Shown here: piece after piece, positions 39,101 through 48,000 of the stretch
Position numbering within the stretch: position 1 is the first letter of the stretch
How the letters are laid out: each line of letters opens with the position of its first letter
NCBI RefSeq assembly: GCF_000426385.1
Contig: NZ_AUFG01000016.1
Span: 24,504-88,503, forward strand
Direction of reading: 5' to 3'
DNA length: 64,000 nt
From: Arsenicicoccus bolidensis DSM 15745
GTDB lineage: Bacteria > Actinomycetota > Actinomycetes > Actinomycetales > Dermatophilaceae
The notes under the pieces: model-generated
The model's input: the letters and a program-made list of their open reading frames with translations, nothing else
Told to the model about the DNA's origin: nothing
Databases searched by the model: none
Made by a program: the position numbers and the translations under genes

Positions 39101-39592
39101 ACCCGCGACGGCGACGGTCGCGGACAGGGTGGCCTCGCGCAGCAGCGTGAGCAGGCACGCCGGCTCGGGGAAGCAGTCGTCCTCGAGGAGCCAGACCCAG
39201 TGGGAGGCGGCTGCCAGCTCGGCGTCCGCATCGGCCCGTGCGCCGAGCTCTCGGTCCTGATCAGGGCGGGTGGGGCGATCGGGCAGCGCACCGATGGACT
39301 GCAGCTCGGCGAGCCCGGCCAGGACGGCCTTGGGATAGCGGGCACCGCGGGCCTCGACGACGTGCACCTGGGTCCCGGCCTCGGACAGCCGCTGCGTCGC
39401 GGCCTGCGGGACGGAGTCGTGGCTGCCGCTCAGCACGACGGCCAGGTGGCGCAAGGGATGGGTCTGGGCCGCCAGGGAGTCCAGGCAGCGGGTCAGCCAG
39501 GGAGCTCCGTCATGGACGACGAGGACACCGTCGACGGCGCGGACCCCGGGGACGGATGCCGTGCCGGGGCGCGGAGGGGTGGGAGCGGGCAC
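36101..39592 (-). CDS. Large glycosyltransferase family 2 protein with multi-pass membrane domain
   Basis: 1163 residues, GTG 39592 with GGAGG five bases upstream. The N-terminal GT-A domain (about residues 15-290) shows VDGVLVVHDGAPWLTRCLDS, HWVWLLEDDCFPEPACL (DxD-like) and FPVAADLDLCWRAHQAGL; it is followed by 13-14 membrane segments (about 345-1000) and an outside beta-rich region (about 850-1130) before a last helix near the C-terminus. The architecture resembles actinobacterial arabinogalactan or wall-glycan GTs fused to a GT-C/flippase-like domain. Donor and acceptor are unknown. Translationally coupled to DUF5719 and encoded just downstream of whiB2, matching other Micrococcales clusters as I recall. 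Confidence 0.85.
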   Translation of the reverse strand: MPAPTPPRPGTASVPGVRAVDGVLVVHDGAPWLTRCLDSLAAQTHPLRHLAVVLSGSHDSVPQAATQRLSEAGTQVHVVEARGARYPKAVLAGLAELQSIGALPDRPTRPDQDRELGARADADAELAAASHWVWLLEDDCFPEPACLLTLLREATLSATVAVAGPKYVDATDPGRLVEVGQTVSPTGRRVASPRHGELDQGQHDHSSDVLAVGTGAMLARADALLRLGALDRVFPVAADLDLCWRAHQAGLRVVVVPEAVALDARATTQGLRSRDRMPFAGLGLDDIDDDRFPREHVLRERRAWERERRGAVDRAYRRDRRAVRRIALARCPGRLVPWYAVRILLGALLLSAVLLVLKRPRAAFAELSDAGAVLTSWRSLGSRRRARHAAVVGGAGLGGLLAPHGRALAGVRDEVYRGLPHLPSVVSPTDGGTGPRGRGGAAGTGSSLAEPGPVSDEATDLDGDDLGARAARHPGVLAVLISVGLAVAAWWPVVQGRGGALLDRGLAGGELRPGAGGSSAAWTRYLTGWDPAGLGSSADPPAWLPLLAAPAWAVEHLPGRSPSSALGAAAALLLIVAIPAATFSAYLAGRAATRRPWPRALAALAWGLSPALLVGLGEGRVGAALLAIVLPLLLAGLAACGRRRPWWPAVGGTVLAAAVAAAVAPVLLVVVVALGLVLAATNHGRGRVAGLLLAVAPVVLLGPSVATWWREPASVLTGPGLASWTEQPRPWHFALLWPAEPVTSTAAGLTDPSLASTVRLVLPLLMATVVLAGVWGLAVDGRRIGSSRVLAVLALLGIAGAAAAPHLVVGHATDSAGGPQAISPWPGTGLLLLTLALLAAALQGAEALRRPVPARPRATRILRVAGGVVAGLVTVAVLAQGTWLALTRLDQVLAVPARQVPSVAQDSADSALAARYLALERRGTVMGYRLEPGDPSDVVRDLPRDTAAVAPSALLPDVAHDLVTDEPVAGRPVADRLADAGVGFVGLSPADPVVAARLDTTAGLSRLTDTEGDPVWRVTARPGPDGATVPVSAVRVQQPDGTPVATVPVHGSGPEVDTALSASGSGAGPGTEGPAGPSPSVLAFAQQRGWADTARVLADGRALTPRDGELAAYDLPADTRHVRVSQVPAHPTWSLVQGAGLALVLLLALPFGVRRGRDGEVVR

Positions 39593-39667
39593 CGGGCCTC
39601 CGGGGCTGGTACAGGGCGGGTGGGCGCAGCGGGTGGAGCGTGACGACGCGGCGGTGCCGGAGTCAGG

Positions 39668-39934
39668 TCAGACGGCGCGCTTCTTCAGCTTGCGGCGCTC
39701 GCGCTCGGACAGGCCGCCCCAGATGCCGAAGCGCTCGTCGTGGGCCAGGGCGTACTCGAGGCACTCGGCGCGGACCTCGCAGCCCGTGCAGACCTTCTTG
39801 GCCTCGCGGGTGGAACCGCCCTTCTCGGGAAAGAACGCCTCGGGGTCGGTCTGGGCGCACAGAGCGCGCTCCTGCCAGGACAGCTGGCTGTCGTCGGCGG
39901 CGTCCAGCACTGGCACCAGCTGAAGTTCTTGCAC
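39668..39934 (-). CDS. whiB2: WhiB2/WhmD-type iron-sulfur regulator
   Basis: 88 residues from GTG 39934 with TAGGAGG six bases upstream (frame open to 39970). Core RALCAQTDPEAFFPEKGG, KKVCTGCEVRAECLEYALAHDE and FGIWGGLSERERRKLKKR is nearly identical to mycobacterial WhiB2/WhmD and streptomycete WhiB. Four cysteines in C-x29-C-x2-C-x5-C bind the [4Fe-4S] cluster. WhiB2 is needed for septation and sporulation and partners with WhiA. Neighbours fbiA/fbiB on the divergent side match Rv3260c-Rv3261-Rv3262. Confidence 0.95.
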   Translation of the reverse strand: MQELQLVPVLDAADDSQLSWQERALCAQTDPEAFFPEKGGSTREAKKVCTGCEVRAECLEYALAHDERFGIWGGLSERERRKLKKRAV

Positions 39935-40267
39935 GGCCCCTCCTAGACCTCGTCGCGTCCCCCTCGTCATCCGTCAGACCAGGATGCTTTAGGTGATGAT
40001 CAGTCACACCCAGTAGCCATGCTCAGTCGCTGACTGGTCACTGCGGGTGAATGCAACGATGAAATTACATGCGTGTCATATGCCTGGCGTCAAGCGGCCG
40101 AATGGTAGATGCACCGCATCCGACGCGCGCCCTGCGCACGCGGCAGCCGTTCTACGCCCTGTCAAATCATCACGTTGTCGCATGTCACAGCGTCGCGGAC
40201 CGGATCCGGGAGGATGCGGGGAGCAACGAGGGCGTTACGCCGAAAGAGTGTATGAAAGAATCTTGCC
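39935..40267. promoter_or_regulatory. Divergent whiB2/cofD promoter region
   Basis: About 330 bases with no gene, the lowest-GC stretch in this part of the window (notably 39980-40160). It must hold the promoters of whiB2 (leftward) and cofD (rightward). The last 40 bases before cofD contain TATGAAAGAATCTTGCC, giving a possible -10 and a weak GAAAG ribosome site. A small plus-strand open frame from 40047 runs into cofD out of frame and is not supported. I could not recognise a riboswitch in it. Confidence 0.5.
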
Positions 40268-41320
40268 ATGCGGATCACCATCCTTGCCGGAGGGGTTGGT
40301 GGGGCCCGGTTCCTCCGTGGCCTCGTCCACCATCTCCACCCTGACGCCGGCCCCGGGCCCGGCCACGCCCCTGGCACGCGCGACGCCGCCGAGATCACTG
40401 GGATCACTGGGGTCCCCGAGATCACCGTCATCGGCAACACGGGCGACGACATCACGTTGTTCGGCCTGCGGGTGTGCCCGGACCTCGACACGGTGATGTA
40501 CACCCTCGGAGGTGGCGTCCACGAGGCTCAGGGCTGGGGCCGCTCCGGCGAGACCCACGCCGTCCAGGCCGAGCTCGCGGCCTACGGCGTCGAGCCGCAG
40601 TGGTTCGGGCTGGGCGATCGCGACATCGCCACCCACGTGGCCCGCACCCGGTGGCTCGGTCAGGGGCTCACCCTGTCGGAGGTGACCTCGCGGCTCGGCG
40701 AGCGGTGGGGGCTCCCCCGCCAGGGCGTGCGCCTGCTGCCGATGACGGACGAGCCCGTCGAGACCCACGTGGTCGTCGAGGACGCGGACGCCGAGGGCGG
40801 TCAGCGCGCCATGCACTTCCAGGAGTGGTGGGTGCGCCACCAGGCCGCGCTCCCGGCCGAGCGTTTCGTCGTGGCAGGCATGGACCGGGCCCGACCCGCT
40901 CCTGGAGTCCTCGAGGCCATCCGAACGGCTGACCTGGTCATCCTCCCCCCGTCCAACCCGGTCGTCTCGATCGGCATCATCCTCACCGTCCCCGGCGTGC
41001 GCGACGCGCTGCGGGGCACCAGGGCCCCCGTCGTCGGGGTGTCCCCCGTCGTCGGCGGCCGTCCGGTGCGTGGCCACGCCGACGCCTGCCTCGCCGCCCT
41101 CGGCCTGCCCACGACCACCGACGCCGTCGCGGGCCTGTATGCCGACTTCCTCGACGGCTGGCTGGTGGACGACGCGGACGCGGGGTCTGGCGAGGACCTG
41201 AGCCGCCGCCACCGGGGCCTCGTGGTCGAGCACCGTCCCCTTCTCATGACCGACGTCCCGGCGGCCGCCGCCATCGCGGGTGCGGCCGTCGATCTCGGCC
41301 GTCGGCTGCAGCGCGCGTGA
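40268..41320 (+). CDS. cofD: 2-phospho-L-lactate/phosphoenolpyruvate transferase of F420 synthesis
   Basis: 350 residues. Opens MRITILAGGVGGARFLRGLV (phosphate/base-binding loop), then VIGNTGDDITLFGLRVCPDLDTVMYTLGG, DRDIATHVARTRWLGQGLTL, a RFVVAGMDRARPAPGV loop and ILPPSNPVVSIGIILTVPGV. CofD/FbiA joins the phosphoenolpyruvyl or phospholactyl group (from EPPG/LPPG) to the deazaflavin Fo, giving dehydro-F420-0 or F420-0; actinobacteria use PEP. Followed by cofE with a GTGA overlap. Presence implies F420-dependent enzymes in the host; Fo synthase (fbiC) and cofC are not in the window. Confidence 0.95.
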   Translation: MRITILAGGVGGARFLRGLVHHLHPDAGPGPGHAPGTRDAAEITGITGVPEITVIGNTGDDITLFGLRVCPDLDTVMYTLGGGVHEAQGWGRSGETHAVQAELAAYGVEPQWFGLGDRDIATHVARTRWLGQGLTLSEVTSRLGERWGLPRQGVRLLPMTDEPVETHVVVEDADAEGGQRAMHFQEWWVRHQAALPAERFVVAGMDRARPAPGVLEAIRTADLVILPPSNPVVSIGIILTVPGVRDALRGTRAPVVGVSPVVGGRPVRGHADACLAALGLPTTTDAVAGLYADFLDGWLVDDADAGSGEDLSRRHRGLVVEHRPLLMTDVPAAAAIAGAAVDLGRRLQRA

Positions 41321-42417
41321 GCGAGCCCACCGACGCACGGCCCGATCAGCCCGTCACCATCAGTCCGCTCCCAGGGATGCCGGAGGTCAGGACCGGCACC
41401 GACCTCGCGGCGGCCCTCGTCGCTGCCGCCGGGTCGGCAGGCCTGGGGCTCGCCGACGGTGACGTGCTGGCCGTCTCCAGCAAGCTCGTGTCCAAGGCGC
41501 TGGGCCTGCGCACGCCCTGGGACGGCGACCGCACGATCAGGGACGAGGTCGTCCGCGCCGCCACGCGCAGGGTGGTCGCGGAGCGCGCCACGCCCGACGG
41601 GGTGACCCGCGTGGTGGAGAGCGCCGCGGGCCCCGTCATGGCGGCCGCGGGCGTCGACGCGTCCAACACCGGGCCCGAGGGCGGTCTGCTCTCGCTGCCC
41701 GAGGACCCCGACCGCGCGGCCGACCGGCTCCGTCACGACCTCCTCGCCGTCCTTCCCCACGTGACCCGGCTCGGCGTCGTCGTCACCGACACCGCGGGCC
41801 GGCCCTGGCGCGCAGGCCAGACCGACCTCGCGCTCGGCCTGTCCGGCCTCGTGCCCGCCGACGACCTCCTCGGCGGCGTCGACCACGACGGTCGCTCCCT
41901 GTCCGTGACCAGCCGGGCCCTGGCCGACGAGATCGCCGCGGCGGCAGACCTCGTCAAGGGCAAGACCGACGGAGTGGGCGCGGCGCTGCTCCGCGGCCTG
42001 GGGCACCTCGTGCCCGGGCCGGACGCGTCGGGGATCCCGGGAGCCCGGTCGCTGGTGCGGACCGGGCCGGGCGACTGGTTCGCCCTCGGGCACCTCGAGG
42101 CCGTCCGTGCCGCGCTGGGTGCGACGCCGGGGTCGCCGGAGGCGGTGGGCGTCGGCATCCGGCCCACCGCGCTGGACGGCGCGGTCGACCGGGCCGGTCG
42201 CGCGCTGAGACTTGCCCTGCTCGACTGCTCGTCCGTGACCGCCGACGACCTGGTGCCTCACCACGACCGGGTGACGGGGACCCTGGTGTGCACCGACCGC
42301 CTCGAGCTGGGGCGCTGCCTGGCCAGGCTCGAGGTGGCGGTGGTCTCCGAGGACCTGGCCCTCGCCTGGACGGACTCACCAGGAGGTGCCGGGCTGACCT
42401 TCAGGGAGCTGGCCTGA
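41317..42417 (+). CDS. cofE: Coenzyme F420-0:L-glutamate ligase
   Basis: 366 residues from GTG 41317, overlapping the cofD stop (GTGA). CofE core: DVLAVSSKLVSKALGL (substrate loop), GLLSLPEDPDRAADRL, GVVVTDTAGRPWRAGQTDLALG, and DEIAAAADLVKGKTDGV. It adds gamma-linked glutamates to F420-0. In M. tuberculosis FbiB is about 448 residues with an FMN nitroreductase C-terminal domain that reduces dehydro-F420-0; here about 115 residues follow the core, without clear nitroreductase motifs (the region begins GDWFALGHLEAVRAALG). The missing reductase may be encoded elsewhere. Confidence 0.92.
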   Translation: MSEPTDARPDQPVTISPLPGMPEVRTGTDLAAALVAAAGSAGLGLADGDVLAVSSKLVSKALGLRTPWDGDRTIRDEVVRAATRRVVAERATPDGVTRVVESAAGPVMAAAGVDASNTGPEGGLLSLPEDPDRAADRLRHDLLAVLPHVTRLGVVVTDTAGRPWRAGQTDLALGLSGLVPADDLLGGVDHDGRSLSVTSRALADEIAAAADLVKGKTDGVGAALLRGLGHLVPGPDASGIPGARSLVRTGPGDWFALGHLEAVRAALGATPGSPEAVGVGIRPTALDGAVDRAGRALRLALLDCSSVTADDLVPHHDRVTGTLVCTDRLELGRCLARLEVAVVSEDLALAWTDSPGGAGLTFRELA

Positions 42418-42447
42418 CACTTCCCGGCATCCCGCCTCGGGCCTGCC

Positions 42448-43554
42448 TCAGACCTCTCGGCGCCCGTCGGCGCGCTCGGGCAGCGCACCAGCCCTCATCC
42501 TGGCCACCCGTTCGACGGCCTTCTGGGACTGGTCGCTGACCTCCCCCACCAGCTCCTCCAGGACGTCCTCGAGAAAGACCACGCCGGTGACCCGGTCGCC
42601 GTCGTCGAGCACCTGCGCGAGGTGCCGTCCCGTCCGCTGCATGGTGGCGAGGACGTCCTCGACCTCGTCGGCCGCCCGCACCGTGGCGAGCCGCCGGATG
42701 CGCTTGGCGGGGATGGGTTCGTCGAAGTCCTCGTCCCGGGCGTACAGCACGTCCTTGAGGTGCAGGTAGCCCACGATGTCCCCGTCGGCGTCCCGCACCA
42801 GGTAGCGCGAGAAGCCGTGCCGAGCCACGAGGCGTTCGAGGTCCTGCGGGGTGGAGGCCTCCGGCAGCGAGACGACCTCGGCGAGCGGCACGGCGACCTC
42901 TCCGGCGACGCGGTCGCTGAACTCGAGGGCACCCTTGACCAGTCCGTGCTGCTCGGCCTCGAGCAGCCCCTCACGGTGGCTCTCGGCGACGATGTCACCG
43001 ACCTCCTGGGCCGTGTAGGCGGAGGCGAGCTCGTCCTTGGGGTCGATGCCGGTGGCCCGGACGACGGCCTTGGCGATGCGTTCCATCACCAGGATGATCG
43101 GGCGCAGGATCCGCGTGATCGCGAGCAGTATCGGCACCAGCACGAGCGCGGAGCGCTCGGGGCCGGCGATGGCGAGGTTCTTGGGGATCATCTCGCCGAC
43201 CACCACGTGCAGGTAGACGACGAGCAGCAGGGCGAGCACCAGGGCGAACGGACCGGCGACGGCGGTGGACAGGTGGGCCGCCTCGAGCCAGCCCTCGAAG
43301 AGGTGGTGGAGCGCGACCTCGGCCAGCGCCCCCAGCCCCAGCGAGCAGACGGTGATCCCGAGCTGGGCGCACACGAGCAGCGAGGCCACCTGCTCCAGGG
43401 CGTCGAGGCACCGTCTCGCGGCAGCCGACCCGCCCTCGGCGAGGGGCTCGAGCTGGGACCGTCGAGCGGCCATCAGCGCGAACTCGGCGCCCACGAAGAA
43501 GGCGTTGCCGAGGAGCAGGAGGAGCGAGACCCACAGCGCGGTGCCGGTGCTCAC
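42448..43554 (-). CDS. CNNM/CorC-HlyC family membrane protein (second of pair)
   Basis: 368 residues from GTG 43554, overlapping the upstream stop (GTGA). DUF21/CNNM membrane domain with four helices: ALWVSLLLLLGNAFFVGAEF, LGITVCSLGLGALAE, VVYLHVVVGEMIPKNLAIAG and VPILLAITRILRPII, then two CBS domains (ARHGFSRYLVRDADGDIVGY; VTGVVFLEDVLEELVGEV). It has no separate CorC_HlyC C-terminal domain, ending soon after the CBS pair. Family members are proposed magnesium (or sodium/magnesium) transporters controlled by CBS nucleotide binding. Works with its neighbour as a probable heteromer. Confidence 0.88.
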   Translation of the reverse strand: MSTGTALWVSLLLLLGNAFFVGAEFALMAARRSQLEPLAEGGSAAARRCLDALEQVASLLVCAQLGITVCSLGLGALAEVALHHLFEGWLEAAHLSTAVAGPFALVLALLLVVYLHVVVGEMIPKNLAIAGPERSALVLVPILLAITRILRPIILVMERIAKAVVRATGIDPKDELASAYTAQEVGDIVAESHREGLLEAEQHGLVKGALEFSDRVAGEVAVPLAEVVSLPEASTPQDLERLVARHGFSRYLVRDADGDIVGYLHLKDVLYARDEDFDEPIPAKRIRRLATVRAADEVEDVLATMQRTGRHLAQVLDDGDRVTGVVFLEDVLEELVGEVSDQSQKAVERVARMRAGALPERADGRREV

Positions 43555-44876
43555 CGGGCACCTCCCGCCGGGACCGTCGTTGCGTCGTCCGCCACCAGCC
43601 GCAGGCGGTCGACGCGGTGGCCGTCCATGCCCTCGACGGTGATCCGCCAGCCGTCGATGTCGACCTCGTCGCCGAGCCTGGGGATGCGTCCGAGACGCGC
43701 CATGACGAAGCCGCCGAGCGTCTCGTAGGTCGGGGCCTCGGGGATGTCCGCGCCCACGCGGTCCCGCACCTCGTCGGTGCGCCACAGACCGGGGACCGTC
43801 CACGTGCCGTCGCGGCGCTCCCGCGCCTCGGGGTCACGTCGGTCGTGCTCGTCGGCGACCTCGCCGACGATCTCCTCGATCACGTCCTCCAGCGTCACGA
43901 CCCCCGAGGTCCCGCCGTACTCGTCCACCACGATCGCGAGCTGGAAGCTGGTGCGCCTCAGGAGCAGCAGGAGGGGATCGAGGCGGATGGTCTCGGGCAC
44001 GTGCAGGGCGTCCACCATGAGGGCGGACACGGGGACGTCCTGGCGGCGTTCGTGCGGCACGGCCAGGGCCTTCTTGACGTGGACGACACCGTCGACGTCG
44101 TCGAGGTCGTCCCCGATCACGGGGAACCGTGAGTGGCCGGTGCGGCGCGCCAGGGTGAGCACGTCGGCGGCGCTGGCGGTCCGTTCGACGGTGTCGCAGC
44201 GCACCCGCGGCGTCATGACGTCGTCGGCGGTGCGCTCGCCGAAGCCGAGGGACCTCGTGAGCAGCAGCGCCGTGTCGAGGTCGAGGGTTCCGGCCTCGGC
44301 CGACCGCCGGACGAGCGAGGACAGCTCCTGAGGGGTGCGGGCCGCCGACAGCTCCTCCTGCGGCTCGATCCCGATGCGCCGCAGGAACGCGTTGGCCGAT
44401 CCGTTGAGGACGACGATGAGCGGCTTGGCGACCAGGCCGAAGACGCGGACCGGCCCGGCGACGACCTTGGCCGTCCCGAGGGGGGCCGAGATGCCGAGGA
44501 ACTGCGGCACCAGCTCACCGGCGATCATCGAGCCCACGGTGGCGACCAGCATGGCGACGGCCGTCGAGAGGGGCGCGATCGCCGCCTGCGGGACGCCGAT
44601 CGCGTCGAGCGGACCACGGACCAGCCCGCCGATCGCTGGCTCGGCGAGATAGCCGGTGAGCAGGGTGGTCAGCGTGATGCCGACCTGCGCCGCGGACAGC
44701 TGGGTGGACAGGCTTCGCAGCGCGACGAGGACGGGCTGGGCGCCCGCGTCCCCGGCATCGACGGCTCGCTGGACGGTGGGCCGGTCGAGGGCGACGAGGG
44801 AGAACTCAGCCGCCACGAACACCGCCGCTGCGGCGGTGAGCGCCACCGCAGCCAGCAGCAGGAGCCATTCGGTCAT
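43551..44876 (-). CDS. CNNM/CorC-HlyC family membrane protein (first of pair)
   Basis: 441 residues. Membrane domain: LLLLAAVALTAAAAVFVAAEFSL then VGITLTTLLTGYLAEP, VAMLVATVGSMIAGELVPQFLG and VFGLVAKPLIVVLNGSA; CBS pair with RTGHSRFPVIGDDLDDVDGV and LAIVVDEYGGTSGVVTLEDVIEEIVGE, then a CorC_HlyC domain (TYETLGGFVMARLGRIPRLG DEVDIDGW region). Annotated 'hemolysin' historically, but the family is now linked to Mg2+ homeostasis. Starts ATG 44876; the downstream paralogue is coupled by GTGA. Divergent from kgd with about 140 bases between starts. Confidence 0.9.
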   Translation of the reverse strand: MTEWLLLLAAVALTAAAAVFVAAEFSLVALDRPTVQRAVDAGDAGAQPVLVALRSLSTQLSAAQVGITLTTLLTGYLAEPAIGGLVRGPLDAIGVPQAAIAPLSTAVAMLVATVGSMIAGELVPQFLGISAPLGTAKVVAGPVRVFGLVAKPLIVVLNGSANAFLRRIGIEPQEELSAARTPQELSSLVRRSAEAGTLDLDTALLLTRSLGFGERTADDVMTPRVRCDTVERTASAADVLTLARRTGHSRFPVIGDDLDDVDGVVHVKKALAVPHERRQDVPVSALMVDALHVPETIRLDPLLLLLRRTSFQLAIVVDEYGGTSGVVTLEDVIEEIVGEVADEHDRRDPEARERRDGTWTVPGLWRTDEVRDRVGADIPEAPTYETLGGFVMARLGRIPRLGDEVDIDGWRITVEGMDGHRVDRLRLVADDATTVPAGGAR

Positions 44877-45015
44877 AGTGCGCTCATCCTACGGTCGGGG
44901 TGAGACAGACCCCCGTCACCGACGGCCGGGCGGGGCCGCGGGGTGCAAGATAGGGTGAAGGCCGATCAAGGTGCCGGTCAGAGTCGACGTGATCCAGAAA
45001 GAGGCGAGTACCGCC

Positions 45016-48000
45016 GTGACAACGCCCCCCAGCGGCCCGAGCTCCTCAGCATCCTTCGGAGCCAACCAGTGGCTCGTGGACGAGCTGTACGAGCAGTACA
45101 AGCAGGACAAGCAGAGCGTGGACAAGGCCTGGTGGTCGTTCTTCGAGGACTACACCCCGACCGCGGGCCAGTCCGCCGACGGGTCCGGCGCCGGAGGGGG
45201 ATCGACCGGCACCGCGTCAGGGGCACCGTCGACGAGCTCCACCGAGGACGCCGCCAAGGGAGCCGACGGACCCTCGTCGCAGACGGTCGACCCGGGTTCG
45301 GCCACGGGCCGACCGGCGGAGCGACCCGTCTCTGAGAAAGCACCGGCGAAGGCACCCGCGAAGGCACCTGCCAAGGCCCCGGAGAAGGCACCGGCGAAGG
45401 ACGGAGACAAGGCACCGGCCAAGGACGACAAGCCGGCGGCCAAGGGCGCCAGGCCCGGTGACAAGCAGTCGCAGCCCACCCCGCGTGACATCCCCGCTGT
45501 CAAGGACACCGGTCCTCAGGCCCAGGAGCAGGTCGTCCCGCTCAAGGGGCCGGCCGCCCGCGTGGTCGCCAACATGGCCACCTCCCTGGAGGTGCCGACG
45601 GCGACGAGCCTGCGCGCCGTCCCCGCCAAGGCGCTCATCGACAACCGCATCGTGATCAACAACCACCTGCGGCGCAGCCGCGGCGGCAAGGTCTCGTTCA
45701 CCCACCTCATCGGCTTCGCCCTGGTCAAGGCGCTCGCGTCGATGCCGGACATGAACAACTCGTTCGCGGAGCGCGACGGCAAGCCCACGCTGGTCAAGCC
45801 GGCCCACGTCAACCTCGGCATCGCCATCGACCTGCCCAAGCCCGACGGCACCCGGTCCCTCGTGGTGCCGAGCATCAAGTCGGCTGAGCAGATGGACTTC
45901 GTGCACTTCTGGACGGCCTACGAGGAGCTGGTCCGCAAGGCGCGCGGCGGCAAGCTCACCGTCGACGACTTCGTGGGCACGACGATCTCGCTGACCAACC
46001 CCGGCGGAATCGGCACCAACTCCTCGACGCCCAGGCTCATGCAGGGCCAGGGCGCGATCATCGGCGTGGGCTCGTTGGAGTACCCGGCCGAGTGGCAGGG
46101 CGCCGCGCAGGAGACCCTCAACCGGCACGCGGTCAGCAAGATCCTGACGCTGACCAGCACCTACGACCACCGCATCATCCAGGGCGCCGGGTCGGGCGAG
46201 TTCCTCAAGATCATCCACGAGCTGCTCCTGGGCAAGCACGACTTCTACGACGAGATCTTCGCGTCGCTGCGCATCCCCTACGAGCCGGTCCGCTGGGTGC
46301 AGGACATCTCGGTCGGGCACGAGGACGAGATCAACAAGACGGCCCGCGTCCAGCAGCTGATCCACGCCTACCGCGTGCGTGGTCACCTGATGGCCGACAT
46401 CGACCCGCTGGAGTACCGCCAGCGCCGCCACCCCGACCTCGATATCGAGCAGCACGGCCTGACCCTGTGGGACCTCGAGCGCGAGTTCGCGACGGGTGGC
46501 TTCGGCGGGGAGCCGTTGATGCACCTGCGCGACATCCTCGGGACCCTGCGCGACTCCTACTGCCGCACCGTCGGTGTCGAGTACATGCACATGCAGGACC
46601 CCGAGCAGCGCGCGTGGATCCAGGAACGCGTCGAGGCGCACCATGACAAGCAGAGCTCCGAGGACCAGCTGCGCGTGCTGCGGCGGCTCAACGCCGCCGA
46701 GGCCTTCGAGACCTTCCTGCAGACCAAGTTCGTCGGCCAGAAGCGCTTCTCGCTGGAGGGTGGCGAGTCGACGATCGCGGTCCTGGACCGGATCCTCTCC
46801 CGGGCGGCCTCGGACTCGATGGACGAGGTGTGCATCGGTATGCCGCACCGCGGCCGCCTCAACGTGCTCGCCAACATCGCGGGCAAGAGCTATGGCCAGA
46901 TCTTCCGCGAGTTCGAGGGCGTGCAGGACCCGTCCACCGTCCAGGGCTCGGGCGACGTCAAGTACCACCTGGGCACCGAGGGCACGTTCACCTCCGAGGA
47001 GGGCGAGCAGACCAAGGTCTACCTCGCGGCGAACCCCTCCCATCTCGAGGCCGTCAACCCGGTCCTCGAGGGAATCGTGCGGGCCAAGCAGGACCGTCTC
47101 GGTCACGGCGGCGAGGCCTTCACGGTCCTGCCGATCCTGATGCACGGCGACGCGGCGTTCGCGGGGCAGGGCGTGGTCGCCGAGACCCTGCACCTGTCCC
47201 AGCTGCGTGGCTACCGCACGGGCGGCACGATCCACATCGTCGTCAACAACCAGGTCGGCTTCACGACCGCCCCGTCCAGCTCGCGCTCGTCGGTCTACTC
47301 CACCGACGTGGCCCGGATGATCCAGGCGCCGATCTTCCACGTCAACGGCGACGACCCCGAGGCCTGCGTGCGCGTGGCCGAGCTGGCCTACGAGTTCCGT
47401 CAGACGTTCGCCAAGGACGTCGTGATCGACCTCGTCTGCTACCGGCGTCGCGGTCACAACGAGGGTGACGACCCCTCGATGACGCAGCCGCTGATGTACA
47501 ACCTGATCGAGGCGAAGCGCAGCGTCCGCAAGCTCTACACCGAGGCGCTGATCGGCCGTGGTGACATCACGGTCGAGCAGGCCGAGGACGCGCTGCAGGA
47601 CTACCAGCAGCAGCTGGAGCGGGTGTTCGTCGAGACCCGCGAGGCCATCAAGGCGGCGCGGTCCGGCCAGGACAGCGGGCCGTCCGGGCTCGAGCGTCCC
47701 GAGGCGCAGGAGGCCGACGACAAGGCGCCGGCCAAGTTCGTCGACACGGCCATCTCGCACGACACGCTCATGCACATCGGCAAGGCCTTCGTGGCCACCC
47801 CCGAGGGCTTCACGGTGCACCCCAAGCTGCGCCAGATGCTCGAGAAGCGGGCCGACTCTGTCGCCAACGGCGGCATCGACTGGGGCACGGCCGAGCTCAT
47901 CGCCTTCGGCTCGCTGCTCATGGAGGGCACCCCGGTCCGCCTGTCGGGCCAGGACTCCCGTCGAGGCACCTTCGTGCAGCGCCACTCGGTCCTGATCGAC

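Noticed and set aside
39935..40267. Riboswitch or tRNA in the whiB2-cofD spacer
   Set aside because: The GC-poor stretch looked structured, but no recognised aptamer core or cloverleaf could be drawn.
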